From assembly GCA_950097015.1 (NCBI GenBank), contig CATNEN010000037.1:3067501-3131500 (forward strand): a DNA stretch of 64,000 nt. Reading direction: 5' to 3'. The translations under genes were made by a program, and so were the position numbers. Of this stretch, positions 35,041 to 47,199 are shown piece after piece (positions within the stretch are counted from its first letter, which is position 1; every line of letters starts with the position of its first letter). This DNA is from Macrostomum hystrix. Its lineage: Eukaryota > Platyhelminthes > Macrostomidae. Below the pieces are notes generated by a model. The model was not told where the DNA came from. It made no database searches and was given only the letters and a program-made list of their open reading frames with translations.

Positions 35041-35764
35041 GGCATATGTTTTTACAAGAAGGGAAAGATAATGAACTGAAGGCAAACTAACTGTTATTTA
35101 CTTTGCTCCTTTTCACTCGGAACAATTGTGCCTTTCTGCTGTCTGCTGTCTACTTTCTACTATTACGCAGGTTGTTAGTACTTGTAAAACAAGTGCATTT
35201 GCTTATTTCTATTTGCTATAACTGATCTTGCAATCTGTCAGACAGTTTCGACGCCTTACATGTACCAAAGGTATTTTAAAGGTAGGAAATACAGTTCCTA
35301 TATCTGCTACTAGATTGCATTCTCGGCTAATGAATGCCGACTGAACTAAAAGAAAATTGCTTGCGGTTGAAGAAAAATTCCACGGCCTATAGCTGGGCAG
35401 ATGCCAAAGCCGCTGCAAAGTCGCGCCCCAGTCCATCACAAGAAGGCACGGCCAAGTGGGCTGAGGCACCGCGTGTTTTTTAGGCGCAGAAAATCACAGA
35501 GAGAGAGAGACAGGGCGGCAAAGGCATAAGGGGGACGCCGACATCTTCCGGAGGACTGTTGAACATCAGTTAAGCGGCACAGATCTATCTAGCTGGGGGC
35601 TGCCATACCGTCAAAATTCTCCCCACATCCCGGGGATCTGTCCGACCAATTTGTGTGGCACAGGATCGACTTTTGAAAATTTGTTCTTTAAGTGTTTTGA
35701 ATTCTCCTTTAGAAAATTAGCGGATTTAAAACAAAAATATTTCATCCGTCTACTTAAAACTAAG
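35041..35764. other. Unique segment separating two blocks of the same minisatellite
   Basis: About 720 bp without recognised gene or terminal repeats; it includes a short GA run at 35500. Confidence 0.55.
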
Positions 35765-35950
35765 CCTCCGGACAATAGAATCTATTGCTAATCTATCCCA
35801 TGGATAAAGGAATAGAGTGGATTGCTAATCTATCCCATGGATAAAGGAATAGAATGGAGTGCTAATCTATCCCATGGATGAAGGAATAGAATGGAGTGCT
35901 AATCTATCCCATGGATGAAGGAATAGAATGGAGTGCTAATCTATTCCCTC
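35765..35950. repeat. 37-bp minisatellite, block 2
   Basis: Five units of the same 37-bp repeat as block 1, again preceded by GCCTCCGGACAATAG. Confidence 0.9.
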
Positions 35951-36088
35951 AGATAAAAGTATCAGGAATAAATACAGTGCTGTTGATAATTGATAATAAG
36001 TTGATAATCAACATTAGCTTCCCCTCTCACCTGTTCGGGATAGATTTGGTTTAAATTGTTCAGAGCCGTCAGCCCAGTTGCTTCCCGA

Positions 36089-37567
36089 ATGATGACTCAC
36101 GCGCGTTGCCACCACTTGCAAGACAGGCACTCATTAGTGACCAGTGTCCTGTTTCGCTGTGCCACAACAGCTGCTGCAGTCGCGTTCATCAGTTTAAACA
36201 GAGGGCGGCTGTTTAGCGGAAAATTATCTCTAGATGGAATTCCACGTTTGGAGGAGGTCACGGGTACTATTCCTGAACTCGCAAACTTAAAGGCCTCACT
36301 AACGAAATATGAATCATTATCTATCCACCCACCCATAGTCCAGAAGTGTGGATCCATATCTATCCACTCACCCATAGCCCAGAAGTGTGGATCCATATCT
36401 ATCCACTCACCCATAGCCCAGAAGTGTGGATCCATATCTATCCACTCACCCATAGCCCAGAAGTGTGGATCCATATCTATCCACTCACCCATAGCCCAGA
36501 AGTGTGGATCCATATCTATCCACTCACCCATAGCCCAGAAGTGTGGATCCATATCTATCCACTCACCCATAGCCCAGAAATGTGAATCCATATCTATCCA
36601 CTCACCCATAGCCCAGAAGTGTGGATCCTTATCTATCTACTCACCTATAGCCCTGAAGTGTGAATCCTTATCTATCCACTCACCTATAGCCCAGAAGTGT
36701 GAATCCTTATCTATGTACTCACCTATAGCCCAGAAGTGTGAATCCTTATCTATGTACTCACCTATAGCCCAGAAGTGTGGATCCATATCTATCCACTCCC
36801 CTATAGCCCAGAAGTGTGAATCCTTATCTATCCACCCACCCATAGCCCAGAAGTGTGAATCCTTATCTATCTACTCACCTATAGCCCTGAAGTGTGGATC
36901 CTTATCTATCCACTCACCCATAGCCCAGAAGTGTGGATCCTTATCTATCCACCCACCCATAGCCCAGAAGTGTGAATCCATATCTATGTACTCACCTATA
37001 GCCCAGAAGTGTGAATCCTTATCTATGTACTCACCTATAGCCCAGAAGTGTGAATCCTTATCTATCCACCCACCCATAGCCCAGAAGTGTGAATCCTTAT
37101 CTATCTACTCACCTATAGCCCTGAAGTGTGGATCCTTATCTATCCACTCACCCATAGCCCAGAAGTGTGGATCCTTATCTATCCACTCACCCATAGCCCA
37201 GAAGTGTGGATCCTTATCTATCTACTCACCTATAGCCCTGAAGTGTGGATCCTTATCTATCCACTCACCCATAGCCCAGAAGTGTGGATCCATATCTATC
37301 CACTCACCCATAGCCCAGAAGTGTGGATCCTTATCTATCCACTCACCCATAGCCCAGAAGTGTGGATCCTTATCTATCCACTCACCCATAGCCCAGAAGT
37401 GTGGATCCTTATCTATCCACTCACCCATAGCCCAGAAATGTGAATCCTTATCTATGTACTCACCCATAGCCCTGAAGTGTGGATCCTTATCTATCCACTC
37501 ACCCATAGCCCAGAAGTGTGAATCCTTATCAATCTACTCACCTATAGCCCTGAACCCTGAGCTGTGA
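36089..37567 (+). CDS. Possible repeat protein, 13-residue repeat, 492 aa (uncertain)
   Basis: An unbroken frame from the ATG at 36089 to TGA at 37565-37567. About 75 non-repetitive residues (MMTHARCHHLQDRHSLVTSV, a short hydrophobic stretch, LEEVTGTIPELANLKASLTK) lead into about 31 copies of a 13-residue unit such as SISIHSPIAQKCG. AATAAA lies 17 bp after the stop. Against coding: the 39-bp unit is a multiple of 3 and stop-free on both strands, so an open frame is expected by chance, and neighbouring arrays are clearly non-coding. No homologue is recognised. It may equally be a non-coding minisatellite. Confidence 0.25.
   Translation: MMTHARCHHLQDRHSLVTSVLFRCATTAAAVAFISLNRGRLFSGKLSLDGIPRLEEVTGTIPELANLKASLTKYESLSIHPPIVQKCGSISIHSPIAQKCGSISIHSPIAQKCGSISIHSPIAQKCGSISIHSPIAQKCGSISIHSPIAQKCGSISIHSPIAQKCESISIHSPIAQKCGSLSIYSPIALKCESLSIHSPIAQKCESLSMYSPIAQKCESLSMYSPIAQKCGSISIHSPIAQKCESLSIHPPIAQKCESLSIYSPIALKCGSLSIHSPIAQKCGSLSIHPPIAQKCESISMYSPIAQKCESLSMYSPIAQKCESLSIHPPIAQKCESLSIYSPIALKCGSLSIHSPIAQKCGSLSIHSPIAQKCGSLSIYSPIALKCGSLSIHSPIAQKCGSISIHSPIAQKCGSLSIHSPIAQKCGSLSIHSPIAQKCGSLSIHSPIAQKCESLSMYSPIALKCGSLSIHSPIAQKCESLSIYSPIALNPEL
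36305..37555. repeat. 39-bp minisatellite, about 32 copies
   Basis: Unit TATCCACTCACCCATAGCCC followed by AGAAGTGTGGATCCATATC. Variants (CTTATC, TATGTACTC, CCTGAAG, GTGAATCC) recur in the same order in blocks of four to six units, showing multi-unit duplication. Confidence 0.96.
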
Positions 37568-37583
37568 TTTTTATTGTTTACTA

Positions 37584-37589
37584 AATAAA
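37584..37589 (+). terminator. Candidate poly(A) signal
   Basis: AATAAA 17 bp downstream of the repeat frame ending at 37567. Confidence 0.3.
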
Positions 37590-38515
37590 ACTGGTTTAAG
37601 AAAGACAATTTTCATATTATATCGACATTCATTTTGCTCGTAGAAAAACGCCAAAATACTTACTCTCTCTCTTCCCTGCTCTCTCTCTCTCTCGTTCTGC
37701 ACAATAATCCCCTCTGACTCACTGTCGTCATTGCCCGCTCAGTCTATACATTGCTACATGTTTATATTTGTTGAGTGTGCCACGTTCCATATTTCACTCT
37801 CTGGCTTTATATAATATTAGTCTAAACTGCACGAGGCTCAGCTTGTGGCAGCATTCCTTACCCCAACCGCATTTAGTCCAAAACTTACGTTAAAATTAAT
37901 TTCGTGAGAAAGCACTGAAATTCAGGTCTTACAAAGAGGAATTATTCAGTGAGTAATGATGACGGGGCTATAGAGTGATGAAGAATTCTGAGCTCATTTG
38001 TACCACCCGCATAGGGGCTTGCAATCATAAGCGAGTGTATTTAAGCGTACACTGCAGTGTGATGTGTGTAGTGTTTGTGCACTAGACCTATGAAACTATT
38101 AAGCTTAAACAATGCTCGGCTGAATCGGACAATTGAGTAGAGAGAGAGTGAATGCGTGTCTGCCAGTGAATTTGTTTCGCTGACTGACAGCCTGCTCTGA
38201 CTGCCTTAATGTGTGAAGTTCTCAACAAGTTTCTTCTCCTCTTAAGTCTCGCTCCACTGAGCAGAGAATTATATATTTTTTGAAAAAGAAAAATACTAAA
38301 ATTAACGGTTGCACGTTTAACTGAACTATATTGAAGCGGCATTTTAATTCCAGCCCTTTGTCTTGCTTAGCAAAGCAACTATACTGTGTTGCATCACGCC
38401 TTTATTGTAAGTGCGCATAGCAATTAGTTATTGTTTATGAATTTTTTATTCTGATTCACTGTTTTCACCTTGTATCGTTTTGATGCATTAACTGACTTCA
38501 CTGCATTACTCTTGT
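37590..38515. other. No gene recognised
   Basis: Unique sequence with a short CT run near 37690. Confidence 0.55.
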
Positions 38516-38519
38516 GACC

Positions 38520-39095
38520 TAACTAAGGCACATGTGACCTCTATGCCTTACCCGTGACCTCCGTGCCCTACCCGTGACCTCCCTGCCTTACCCGTGACCT
38601 CCGTGCCCTACCTGTGACCTCCCTGCCTTACCCGTGACCTCCGTGCCTTACCCGTGACCTCCCTGCCTTACCCGTGACCTCCCTGCCTTACCCGTGACCT
38701 CCGTGCCTTACCCGTGACCTCCCTGCCTTACCCGTGACCTCCCTGCCTTACCGTGACCTCCCTGCCTTACCCGTGACCTCCCTGCCTTACCCGTGACCTC
38801 CCTGCCTTACCCGTGACCTCCGTGCCCTACCCGTGACCTCCCTGCCTTACCCGTGACCTCTCTGCCTTACCCGTGACCTCCCTGCCTTACCCGTGACCTC
38901 CGTGCCTTACCCGTGACCTCCCTGCCTTACCCGTGATCTCTCTGCCTTACCCGTGACCTCCGTGCCCTACCCGTGACCTCCCTGCCTTACCCGTGACCTC
39001 CCTGCCTTACCCGTGACCTCCCTGCCTTACCCGTGACCTCCTGCCTTACCCGTGACCTCCCTGCCTTACCCGTGATCTCTCTGCCTTGCCTGCAA
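38520..39095. repeat. 20-bp minisatellite (CCCGTGACCTCCCTGCCTTA)
   Basis: About 28 units with CCGT/CCCT and CTTA/CCTA variants, and two units shortened by 1 bp (near 38751 and 39043) that shift the register. Confidence 0.95.
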
Positions 39096-39535
39096 CCTCC
39101 CCTGTGGCGTGACAGCCCCCTCTGTGGTCTGGTCTGTATCTGCTTGGACTGTAAAAAATGCGAAAAAATGAGATAAACTTTTAGAAAAACAATGAGTGGA
39201 ATGATGGGAAGAAAATTGAAGCTAAAGTTCTAATTAGGTAAGTGTTATGGAATCTCCTTTCCTGTTAGATGTATTAGCAGGCACTAAAGCTGCATAGTAT
39301 CCCTTACTAATTAAATAAGCAACAGTAAAATCGTAACGAATAAAAAAGTTCAACATTGGCACTTAAATAATTCATGGGCATGCACGCCATTATTAGTACA
39401 TTTTGAGTGTGGCTCCTTAGAGCCGTTAAACACACACAAGCAAGCGAAGAGATAAGCAAATTTGTCTTCTCACAGTTACGAGTCCCGCTTACACTCTAAG
39501 TTAATTTTATTCTGGCGCAAAAGTATTGTTGCACT
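39096..39535. other. No gene recognised
   Basis: AT-rich spacer. Confidence 0.55.
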
Positions 39536-39650
39536 ATTGCACTGTTGGCCTGTTGGGCTGTTGGGCTGTTGGCCTGTTGGGCTGTTGGCCTGTTGCACTG
39601 TTGGCCTGTTGGGCTGTTGGGCTGTTGGGCTGTTGGCCTGTTGGGCTTTC
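39536..39650. repeat. 9-bp minisatellite (CTGTTGGGC / CTGTTGGCC)
   Basis: About 12 units alternating GGC and GCC and, twice, GCA. Confidence 0.92.
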
Positions 39651-40275
39651 TTCATAAAGCCTATTTGGCCGGAAGAAAAACACTGCAAATCCTCTGCAAT
39701 GCACAGAGAAGCGTTTGAGCACTCTCAGTTGACTTAGTTATCAACTACGGCTATTTCTCTCTCCTTACTCCAGTCAGAGAAACCCAAAAGACACAGGGAT
39801 TGCCGCCAGTTGATAGTGAGCTTTCGATAGTATAGAATTGGGAATAAAGAACGAAATGGGATATCCTGGGGAAAATAACAGTGGGGAGAGAGAAGAGAGT
39901 CGAGGGCCTGTCGCGACCGTAAATTATGACAGGCTAGGAGCACTGGGATATCACAGTGCCAAATCCAGGCGGTTAAACCTACAGCTATTCTCTCTCGTCT
40001 TCGTAGAAGTGCACCTGCTCTCAGTCTAGGCCAGCCATCTCATCTCAGCTATTTCAGTCGTAAAGAATGCAAAAGAATTGGAAAAAAGAGACTAAAATCT
40101 CCCCCCCGGGTGGAAGTAAAACTGCAAGCAAAAACACGTGTCTGTTTTCTCTTCAGTTGCTATATTCGCATTATCAACTTTCTACTAAATACTGTTGTTG
40201 TTGCTATTAAGTTTGGGGTAAAACAGGGTTTTTTACGCCCTGTTCCCCGCGCATCAGCCGAAGCTCTTACGCTAT
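39651..40275. other. No gene recognised
   Basis: Unique spacer. Confidence 0.55.
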
Positions 40276-40674
<399 letters not shown>

Positions 40675-41000
40675 ACGCTACTACTAATGCTCGTACTTCC
40701 ACAGAAATTTCACACTTATTTAAAAGTCCTCCAGCACTTATAGCAGTTTAAGTGCTCGTTGTTCTTCAAACTTCCAATCATTTCATCTTTCCACATTTTG
40801 TTATGTGTTTACCTAGATTAACTATCTTACATCAACGCTGCAGAAACTGTTAAAGCATGGAGCTTGCACTTCGCTTTCTAATTTTTACTGCCTTCCCTCT
40901 TGTACTTTTCAGAACAAGACAAGCTACTTGACATTTAGTAAAGTTAAAACATTTTACTCATTTTCGGTACTCTCTCGTCCTTGTAGTTTAAGTAACACTA
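40675..41000. other. No gene recognised
   Basis: AT-rich spacer. Confidence 0.55.
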
Positions 41001-41004
41001 TTAT

Positions 41005-43890
41005 AATTCCGAATGGTCACTCTCTTGTCCTCTAGGTTGCTCACTCTCTAATCCTCTAGATTGGTCACTCTCCTATCCTATAGAATGGTCACTCTCCTAT
41101 CCTCTAGATTGGTCACTCTCCTATCCTATAGAATGGTCACTCTCTAGTCCTATAGAATGGTCACTCTCTAGTCCTATAGAATGGTCACTCTCTAGTCCTA
41201 TAGAATGGTCACTCTCTAGTCCTATAGAATGGTCACTCTCTAGTCCTATAGAAAGGTCACTCTCTAGTCCTATAGAATGGTCACTCTCTAGTCCTATAGA
41301 ATGGTCACTCTCTAGTCCTATAGAATGGTCACTCTCCTATCCTCTAGATTGGTCACTCTCCTATCCTATAGAATGGTCACTCTCTAGTCCTATAGAATGG
41401 TCACTCTCTAGTCCTATAGAATGGTCACTCTCTAGTCCTATAGAATGGTCACTCTCTAGTCCTATAGAATGGTCACTCTCCTATCCTCTAGATTGGTCAC
41501 TCTCCTATCCTATAGAATGGTCACTCTCTAGTCCTATAGAATGGTCACTCTCTAGTCCTATAGAATGGTCACTCTCTAGTCCTATAGAAAGGTCACTCTC
41601 TAGTCCTATAGAAAGGTCACTCTCTAGTCCTATAGAATGGTCACTCTCTAGTCCTATAGAATGGTCACTCTCTAGTCCTATAGAAAGGTCACTCTCTAGT
41701 CCTATAGAAAGGTCACTCTCTAGTCCTATAGAAAGGTCACTCTCTAGTCCTATAGAATGGTCACTCTCTAGTCCTATAGAAAGGTCACTCTCTAGTCCTA
41801 TAGAAAGGTCACTCTCTAGTCCTATAGAATGGTCACTCTCTAGTCCTATAGAATGGTCACTCTCTAGTCCTATAGAATGGATACTCTCTAGTCCTATAGA
41901 AAGGTCACTCTCTAGTCCTATAGAATGGTCACTCTCTAGTCCTATAGAATGGTCACTCTCTAGTCCTATAGAATGGTCACTCTCTAGTCCTATAGAATGG
42001 TCACTCTCTAGTCCTATAGAATGGATACTCTCTAGTCCTATAGAATGGATACTCTCTAGTCCTATAGAAAGGTCACTCTCTAGTCCTATAGAATGGTCAC
42101 TCTCTAGTCCTATAGAATGGTCACTCTCTAGTCCTATAGAATGGTCACTCTCTAGTCCTATAGAAAGGTCACTCTCTAGTCCTATAGAAAGGTCACTCTC
42201 TAGTCCTATAGAAAGGTCACTCTCTAGTCCTATAGAATGGTCACTCTCTAGTCCTATAGAATGGTCACTCTCTAGTCCTATAGAATGGTCACTCTCTAGT
42301 CCTATAGAAAGGTCACTCTCTAGTCCTATAGAATGGTCACTCTCTAGTCCTATAGAATGGTCACTCTCTAGTCCTATAGAAATGGTCACTCTCTAGTCCT
42401 ATAGAATGGTCACTCTCTAGTCCTATAGAATGGTCACTCTCTAGTCCTATAGAATGGTCACTCTCTAGTCCTATAGAATGGTCACTCTCTAGTCCTATAG
42501 AAGGTCACTCTCTAGTCCTATAGAATGGTCACTCTCTAGTCCTATAGAATGGTCACTCTCTAGTCCTATAGAAAGGTCACTCTCTAGTCCTATAGAATGG
42601 TCACTCTCTAGTCCTATAGAATGGTCACTCTCTAGTCCTATAGAATGGTCACTCTCTAGTCCTATAGAATGGTCACTCTCTAGTCCTATAGAATGGTCAC
42701 TCTCTAGTCCTATAGAATGGTCACTCTCTAGTCCTATAGAATGATCACTCTCTAGTCCTATAGAATGGTCACTCTCTAGTCCTATAGAATGGTCACTCTC
42801 CTATCCTCTAGATTGGTCACTCTCCTAGTCCTATAGAATGGTCACTCTCTAGTCCTATAGAATGGTCACTCTCTAGTCCTATAGAATGGTCACTCACTAG
42901 TCCTATAGAATGGTCACTCTCTAGTCCTATAGAATGGTCACTCTCTAGTCCTATAGAATGGTCACTCTCTAGTCCTATAGAATGGTCACTCTCTAGTCCT
43001 ATAGAATGGTCACTCTCTAGTCCTATAGAATGGTCACTCTCTAGTCCTATAGAATGGTCACTCTCTAGTCCTATAGAATGGTCACTCTCTAGTCCTATAG
43101 AATGGTCACTCTCTAGTCCTATAGAATGGTCACTCTCTAGTCCTATAGAATGGTCACTCTCTAGTCCTATAGAATGGTCACTCTCTAGTCCTATAGAATG
43201 GTCACTCTCTAGTCCTATAGAATGGTCACTCTCTAGTCCTATAGAATGGTCACTCTCTAGTCCTATAGAATGGTCACTCTCTAGTCCTATAGAATGATCA
43301 CTCTCTAGTCCTATAGAATGGTCACTCTCTAGTCCTATAGAATGATCACTCTCTAGTCCTATAGAATGGTCACTCTCTAGTCCTATAGAATGGTCACTCT
43401 CCTATCCTCTAGATTGGTCACTCTCCTATCCTATAGAATGGTCACTCTCTAGTCCTATAGAATGATCACTCTCTAGTCCTATAGAATGGTCACTCTCTAG
43501 TCCTATAGAATGGTCACTCTCTAGTCCTATAGAATGGTCACTCTCTAGTCCTATAGAATGGTCACTCTCTAGTCCTATAGAATGGTCACTCTCTAGTCCT
43601 ATAGAATGGTCACTCTCTAGTCCTATAGAATGGTCACTCTCTAGTCCTATAGAATGGTCACTCTCCTATCCTCTAGATTGGTCACTCTCCTATCCTATAG
43701 AATGGTCACTCTCTAGTCCTATAGAATGGTCACTCTCTAGTCCTATAGAATGGTCACTCTCTAGTCCTATAGAATGGTCACTCTCTAGTCCTATAGAATG
43801 GTCACTCTCTAGTCCTATAGAATGGTCACTCTCTAGTCCTATAGAAAGGTCACTCTCTAGTCCTATAGAATGGTCACTCTCGTGTCCTTC
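41005..43890. repeat. 24-bp minisatellite, about 120 copies (2.9 kb)
   Basis: Unit GGTCACTCTCTAGTCCTATA followed by GAAT. A paired variant (CTCCTATCCTCTAGATT then CTCCTATCCTATAGAAT) recurs near 41090, 41335, 41490, 42795, 43400 and 43670. AAAGGTCAC and ATGGATACT variants cluster in 41240-42330. 1-bp indels near 42380 and 42500 change register. The minus-strand GLESDHSI open frame is a by-product. Confidence 0.97.
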
Positions 43891-44244
43891 TGAAGTGACT
43901 TCTATCTTTGAAAGTCGCAGGCAGATGGAAAGCATTAAGAAACAGCAGAAAGTACAGGATCCGTTTGTATTTGTTTTCAAATACGGCCAGTGAAGCGCAG
44001 GAGAAACACAAGTCCAGGGAAGCAGAAATGTGCGGAAAAGGGGGTTCGATTTTTCTTCCCAAAAACTGTCCAAACACAGCTTTTAGCCAAGATATCATTG
44101 CTTGGAAATCTTACACACTGGTGGTGATCTCCGTACGGCCCTCCTAGCTGATTTCCTAGCTGAGCGATCTGATCGATGGCATTGGCCTGTCACACAAAAC
44201 CAGCGCGCCCAGAAATCCCACTTCCCAATTGCTACACCCAGGAC
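43891..44244. other. No gene recognised
   Basis: Unique sequence; short frames on both strands lack support. Confidence 0.5.
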
Positions 44245-44345
44245 TCGATCGTCTCGAAGGCCGCAATCCGCAAAGTCGTTAGGCTGACTGGCATGGGCTG
44301 ACTGGCTGACCCAGGAATACACTAAGCAGATGGGAAATTCATATT
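44245..44345 (+). repeat. Interspersed repeat C, fragment
   Basis: It shares GGGCTGACTGGCTG, AATACACTAAGCAGATGGGA and flanking sequence with 53228-53455 (plus) and 59255-59465 (minus). Confidence 0.7.
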
Positions 44346-45222
44346 GAGCTGTGCTCAGATGAAGCACAGCTCACAAGAAGATAACATTTTTTTCGCCATC
44401 TCGAAAAGTTGATCTGTTCATTCGATAGGTATTGATGTTTTCAACAAGTTAAGCTTCATCTCGCTAAAATTGGCCAATTAATCAAAATGTTTTCTGCATT
44501 TTAACTTTTTAAGATCGTTCACTGCTGAAAAGCGAGTTTTTTGTCTTTCTTAAACTTTATTTAAGCACAGCTCAGCCATGTCTCTAGATTCGGAGCTCTG
44601 TGGCTTAGCTCTCCGAGAAATGCGACGCAGAGCGGACAAGCAAACTTTCGATTTGGGCCGCTACAGACTTTCTGGACTTGGGAGAAAATGCCTCAATAAT
44701 TGCTTTGTTGCCTATAAAAGTACAAAGGAATTACAAGGATTTTTGGGGATATGGGTAAACTATTGGGAAGTCGTTTTGAAATCAACGAGAAGATGATGTC
44801 AGAGCAAGTTCTACTCGTCATAGCAAACAACTCCACGAACCCTAGCTACCATTGCACTGTTGCACTTTAATCCATAGATTGGAGTTCAGGCCGCTGACAA
44901 ACTGATCGTTAATGTTTTCTCTACGCAAAAATTCTGCCAAAATACTAGCGAAAAATCGAATGGATTATCAAACGGCTAACACTGCGTTCAGATATTTATC
45001 GGCTTTCCACTTAATCTGTCCTCTTTTGTTGACTAAATTAAATTCTCATCGAGGGCTGCATGAGGATTTGACTCAAGTAATTAGGCCAAACTGGGCTGCT
45101 CTATATTGTTGGCAGTAACATTTGCTTTTGCCAATACCGGATGCTTTTAGTGAGACTTCCGCTATGGGCTGATGATGACCTTGTAAACCTAATAACCACA
45201 GCTCATTGGTAAAACCATCTCC
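44346..45222. other. No gene recognised; possible repeat C context
   Basis: TCTAGATTCGGAGCTCTGTG near 44582 and AGATTGGAGTTCAGGCCGCT near 44877 have partners near 59465 and 59578. Much of this spacer may therefore be an old dispersed repeat. The ATG frame at 44578-44796 lies in that repeat. Confidence 0.45.
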
Positions 45223-45224
45223 TG

Positions 45225-46120
45225 TCCTAGTCTCTCCTACTCCCTCCTACTCTCTCCTACTCTATCCTACTCTCTCCTACTCTCTCCTACTCCCTCCTAC
45301 TCTCTCCTACTCTCTCCTACTCTCTCCTACTCCCTCCTACTCTCTCCTACTCACTACTACTCTCTCCTACTCTCTCCTACTCTCTCCTACTCTTTCCTAC
45401 TCTCTCCTACTCTCTTCTACTCTTTCCTACTCTCTCCTACTCTCTTCTACTCTCTCCTACTCTCTCCTACTCTCTTCTACTCTCTCCTACTCTCTCCTAC
45501 TCTCTCCTACTCTCTTCTACTCTCTCCTACTCTCTCCTACTCTCTCCAACTCTCTCTTACTCTCTCCTACTCTCTCCGACTCTCTCCGACTCTCTTCTAC
45601 TCTTTCCTACTCTCTCCTACTCTCTCCTACTCTCTTCTACTCTCTCCTACTCTCTCCTACTCTCTTCTACTCTCTCCTACTCTCTCCTACTCTCTCTCTT
45701 ACTCTCTCCTACTCTCTCCGACTCTCTCCGACTCTCTCCTACTCTCTCCTACTCTCTCCTACTCTCTCCTACTCTCTTCTACTCTCTCCTACTCTCTCCT
45801 ACTCTCTCTCTTACTCTCTCCTACTCTCTCCGACTCTCTCCGACTCTCTCCTACTCTCTCCTACTCTCTCCTACTCTCTCTCTTACTCTCTCCTACTCTC
45901 TCCTACTCTCTTCTACTCTTTCCTACTCTCTCCTACTCTCTTCTACTCTCTCCTACTCTCTCCTACTCTCTCCTACTCACTACTACTCTCTCCTACTCTC
46001 TCCTAGTCTATCCTACTCTCTCCTACTCTCTCCTACTCTCTCCTACTCCCTCCTACTCACTACTACTCTCTCCTACTCTCTCCTACTCTCTCCTACTCTC
46101 TCCTACTCTCTCCCTCCTAC
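45225..46120. repeat. 10-bp minisatellite (TCTCTCCTAC), about 88 copies
   Basis: Variants TCTTCTAC, TCTCCGAC and CTCACTAC recur in order. A block with TCTCTCTTAC is repeated at least three times (near 45690, 45805 and 45880), showing block duplication. Confidence 0.95.
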
Positions 46121-47195
46121 TGTTCAGAGAGTCGGATTGTCTTCCTCCTGAATCGAAGTCTAATTATGCGCATTACAAATCCAAGTAGCTTCACTGGCCT
46201 CATTGTCTTCAACTCACCAAATTAAATTCTGTTTTATTTTGTGTTAAGTTTCGCCCCTTCTCCGACGGATAATTCTTGAGGATTATAAATTTGGAAATGA
46301 GAAATCTTAACACATTGTCCAGTCCTCGTTTCCTAGCAGTCACTTGGGATTTAAAATCCACACAGACTATCTTGTTGTCTATCTCTCCACACACACACTG
46401 CTCTCACAGACCAAGACGTAAATGTAAGTAGAATTCTGTGCTCTTCTGTGCACCAACCCTTTCTATTGCTAAATGTACAACATCGATCCGTTTAGTCTTG
46501 GTTGTCTGTATATGTACAATTTCGCTTATATGATTTTCCTTTTACTTCACTCCTTCTTCCTCTCTTTTGCTGTCTTCCCTTCCCAACCCCATAGCATCCC
46601 GTAGCGAAATAGCAGATCACAGTGGCCTGTGATAGAAAAAAGTCAGACTGAAAATTTTAGCTCCCTGTCCAGATGCTATTTTTAGAAGTCTATGCCCCAA
46701 CCCCTATCCGTGACCTCGCTAGGGCCTTTCACTCCTAGCTTTAATTTCTGTCCTTCCTCACCAACACCCTGCCTGGGCCAATTCGGATTGGCGAAATTCC
46801 GAGTGAACACAGAGAAAGAGAGAGAGAAGAAGAGAGGAGAGGGCAGAGGGGAGGTGGGAGAGAGTGAAGGGGTATTAATGTACATTTACAGTCCCACCGC
46901 CCTCATAAAATAATACGAGCTACTACGGCTTTATTTCTGTCCCCAACCTTGGCAGCTCCGATTTTTTCGAAACAAAAATCCTATTATTCTTGATTATAAA
47001 GGAAATTTTGTAATTATATCATTCGACTCATTTGAAACTCTACGAAAAAAACAATTTGTTTATCGGTTCTACAAAGGAAGCCACATTTCTACTTTAACTG
47101 CAGTTTTTTTAACAAACAAGGTAAGATTAAGAACTTTCTGTTTTTCTAAAGCGTGTTCGCTTGCTTATTTCCCTCCAAATATATCTTGTCTAACT
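46121..47195. other. No gene recognised
   Basis: Unique spacer with a purine-rich stretch near 46810-46870. Confidence 0.55.
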
Positions 47196-47199
47196 CTTG

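Noticed and set aside
41505-42389. 294-aa minus-strand frame GLESDHSI repeated
   Set aside because: The 24-bp unit is a multiple of 3 and stop-free. The frame ends at 1-bp indels in the array, showing no selection for reading frame.
44578-44796. 72-aa ATG frame MSLDSELCGL
   Set aside because: It lies in sequence with dispersed partners near 59465, has no domain, and no splice context was found.
45206-46006. 266-aa frame LLLSPTLSYS
   Set aside because: Product of the 10-bp array; frame and register follow the repeat only.
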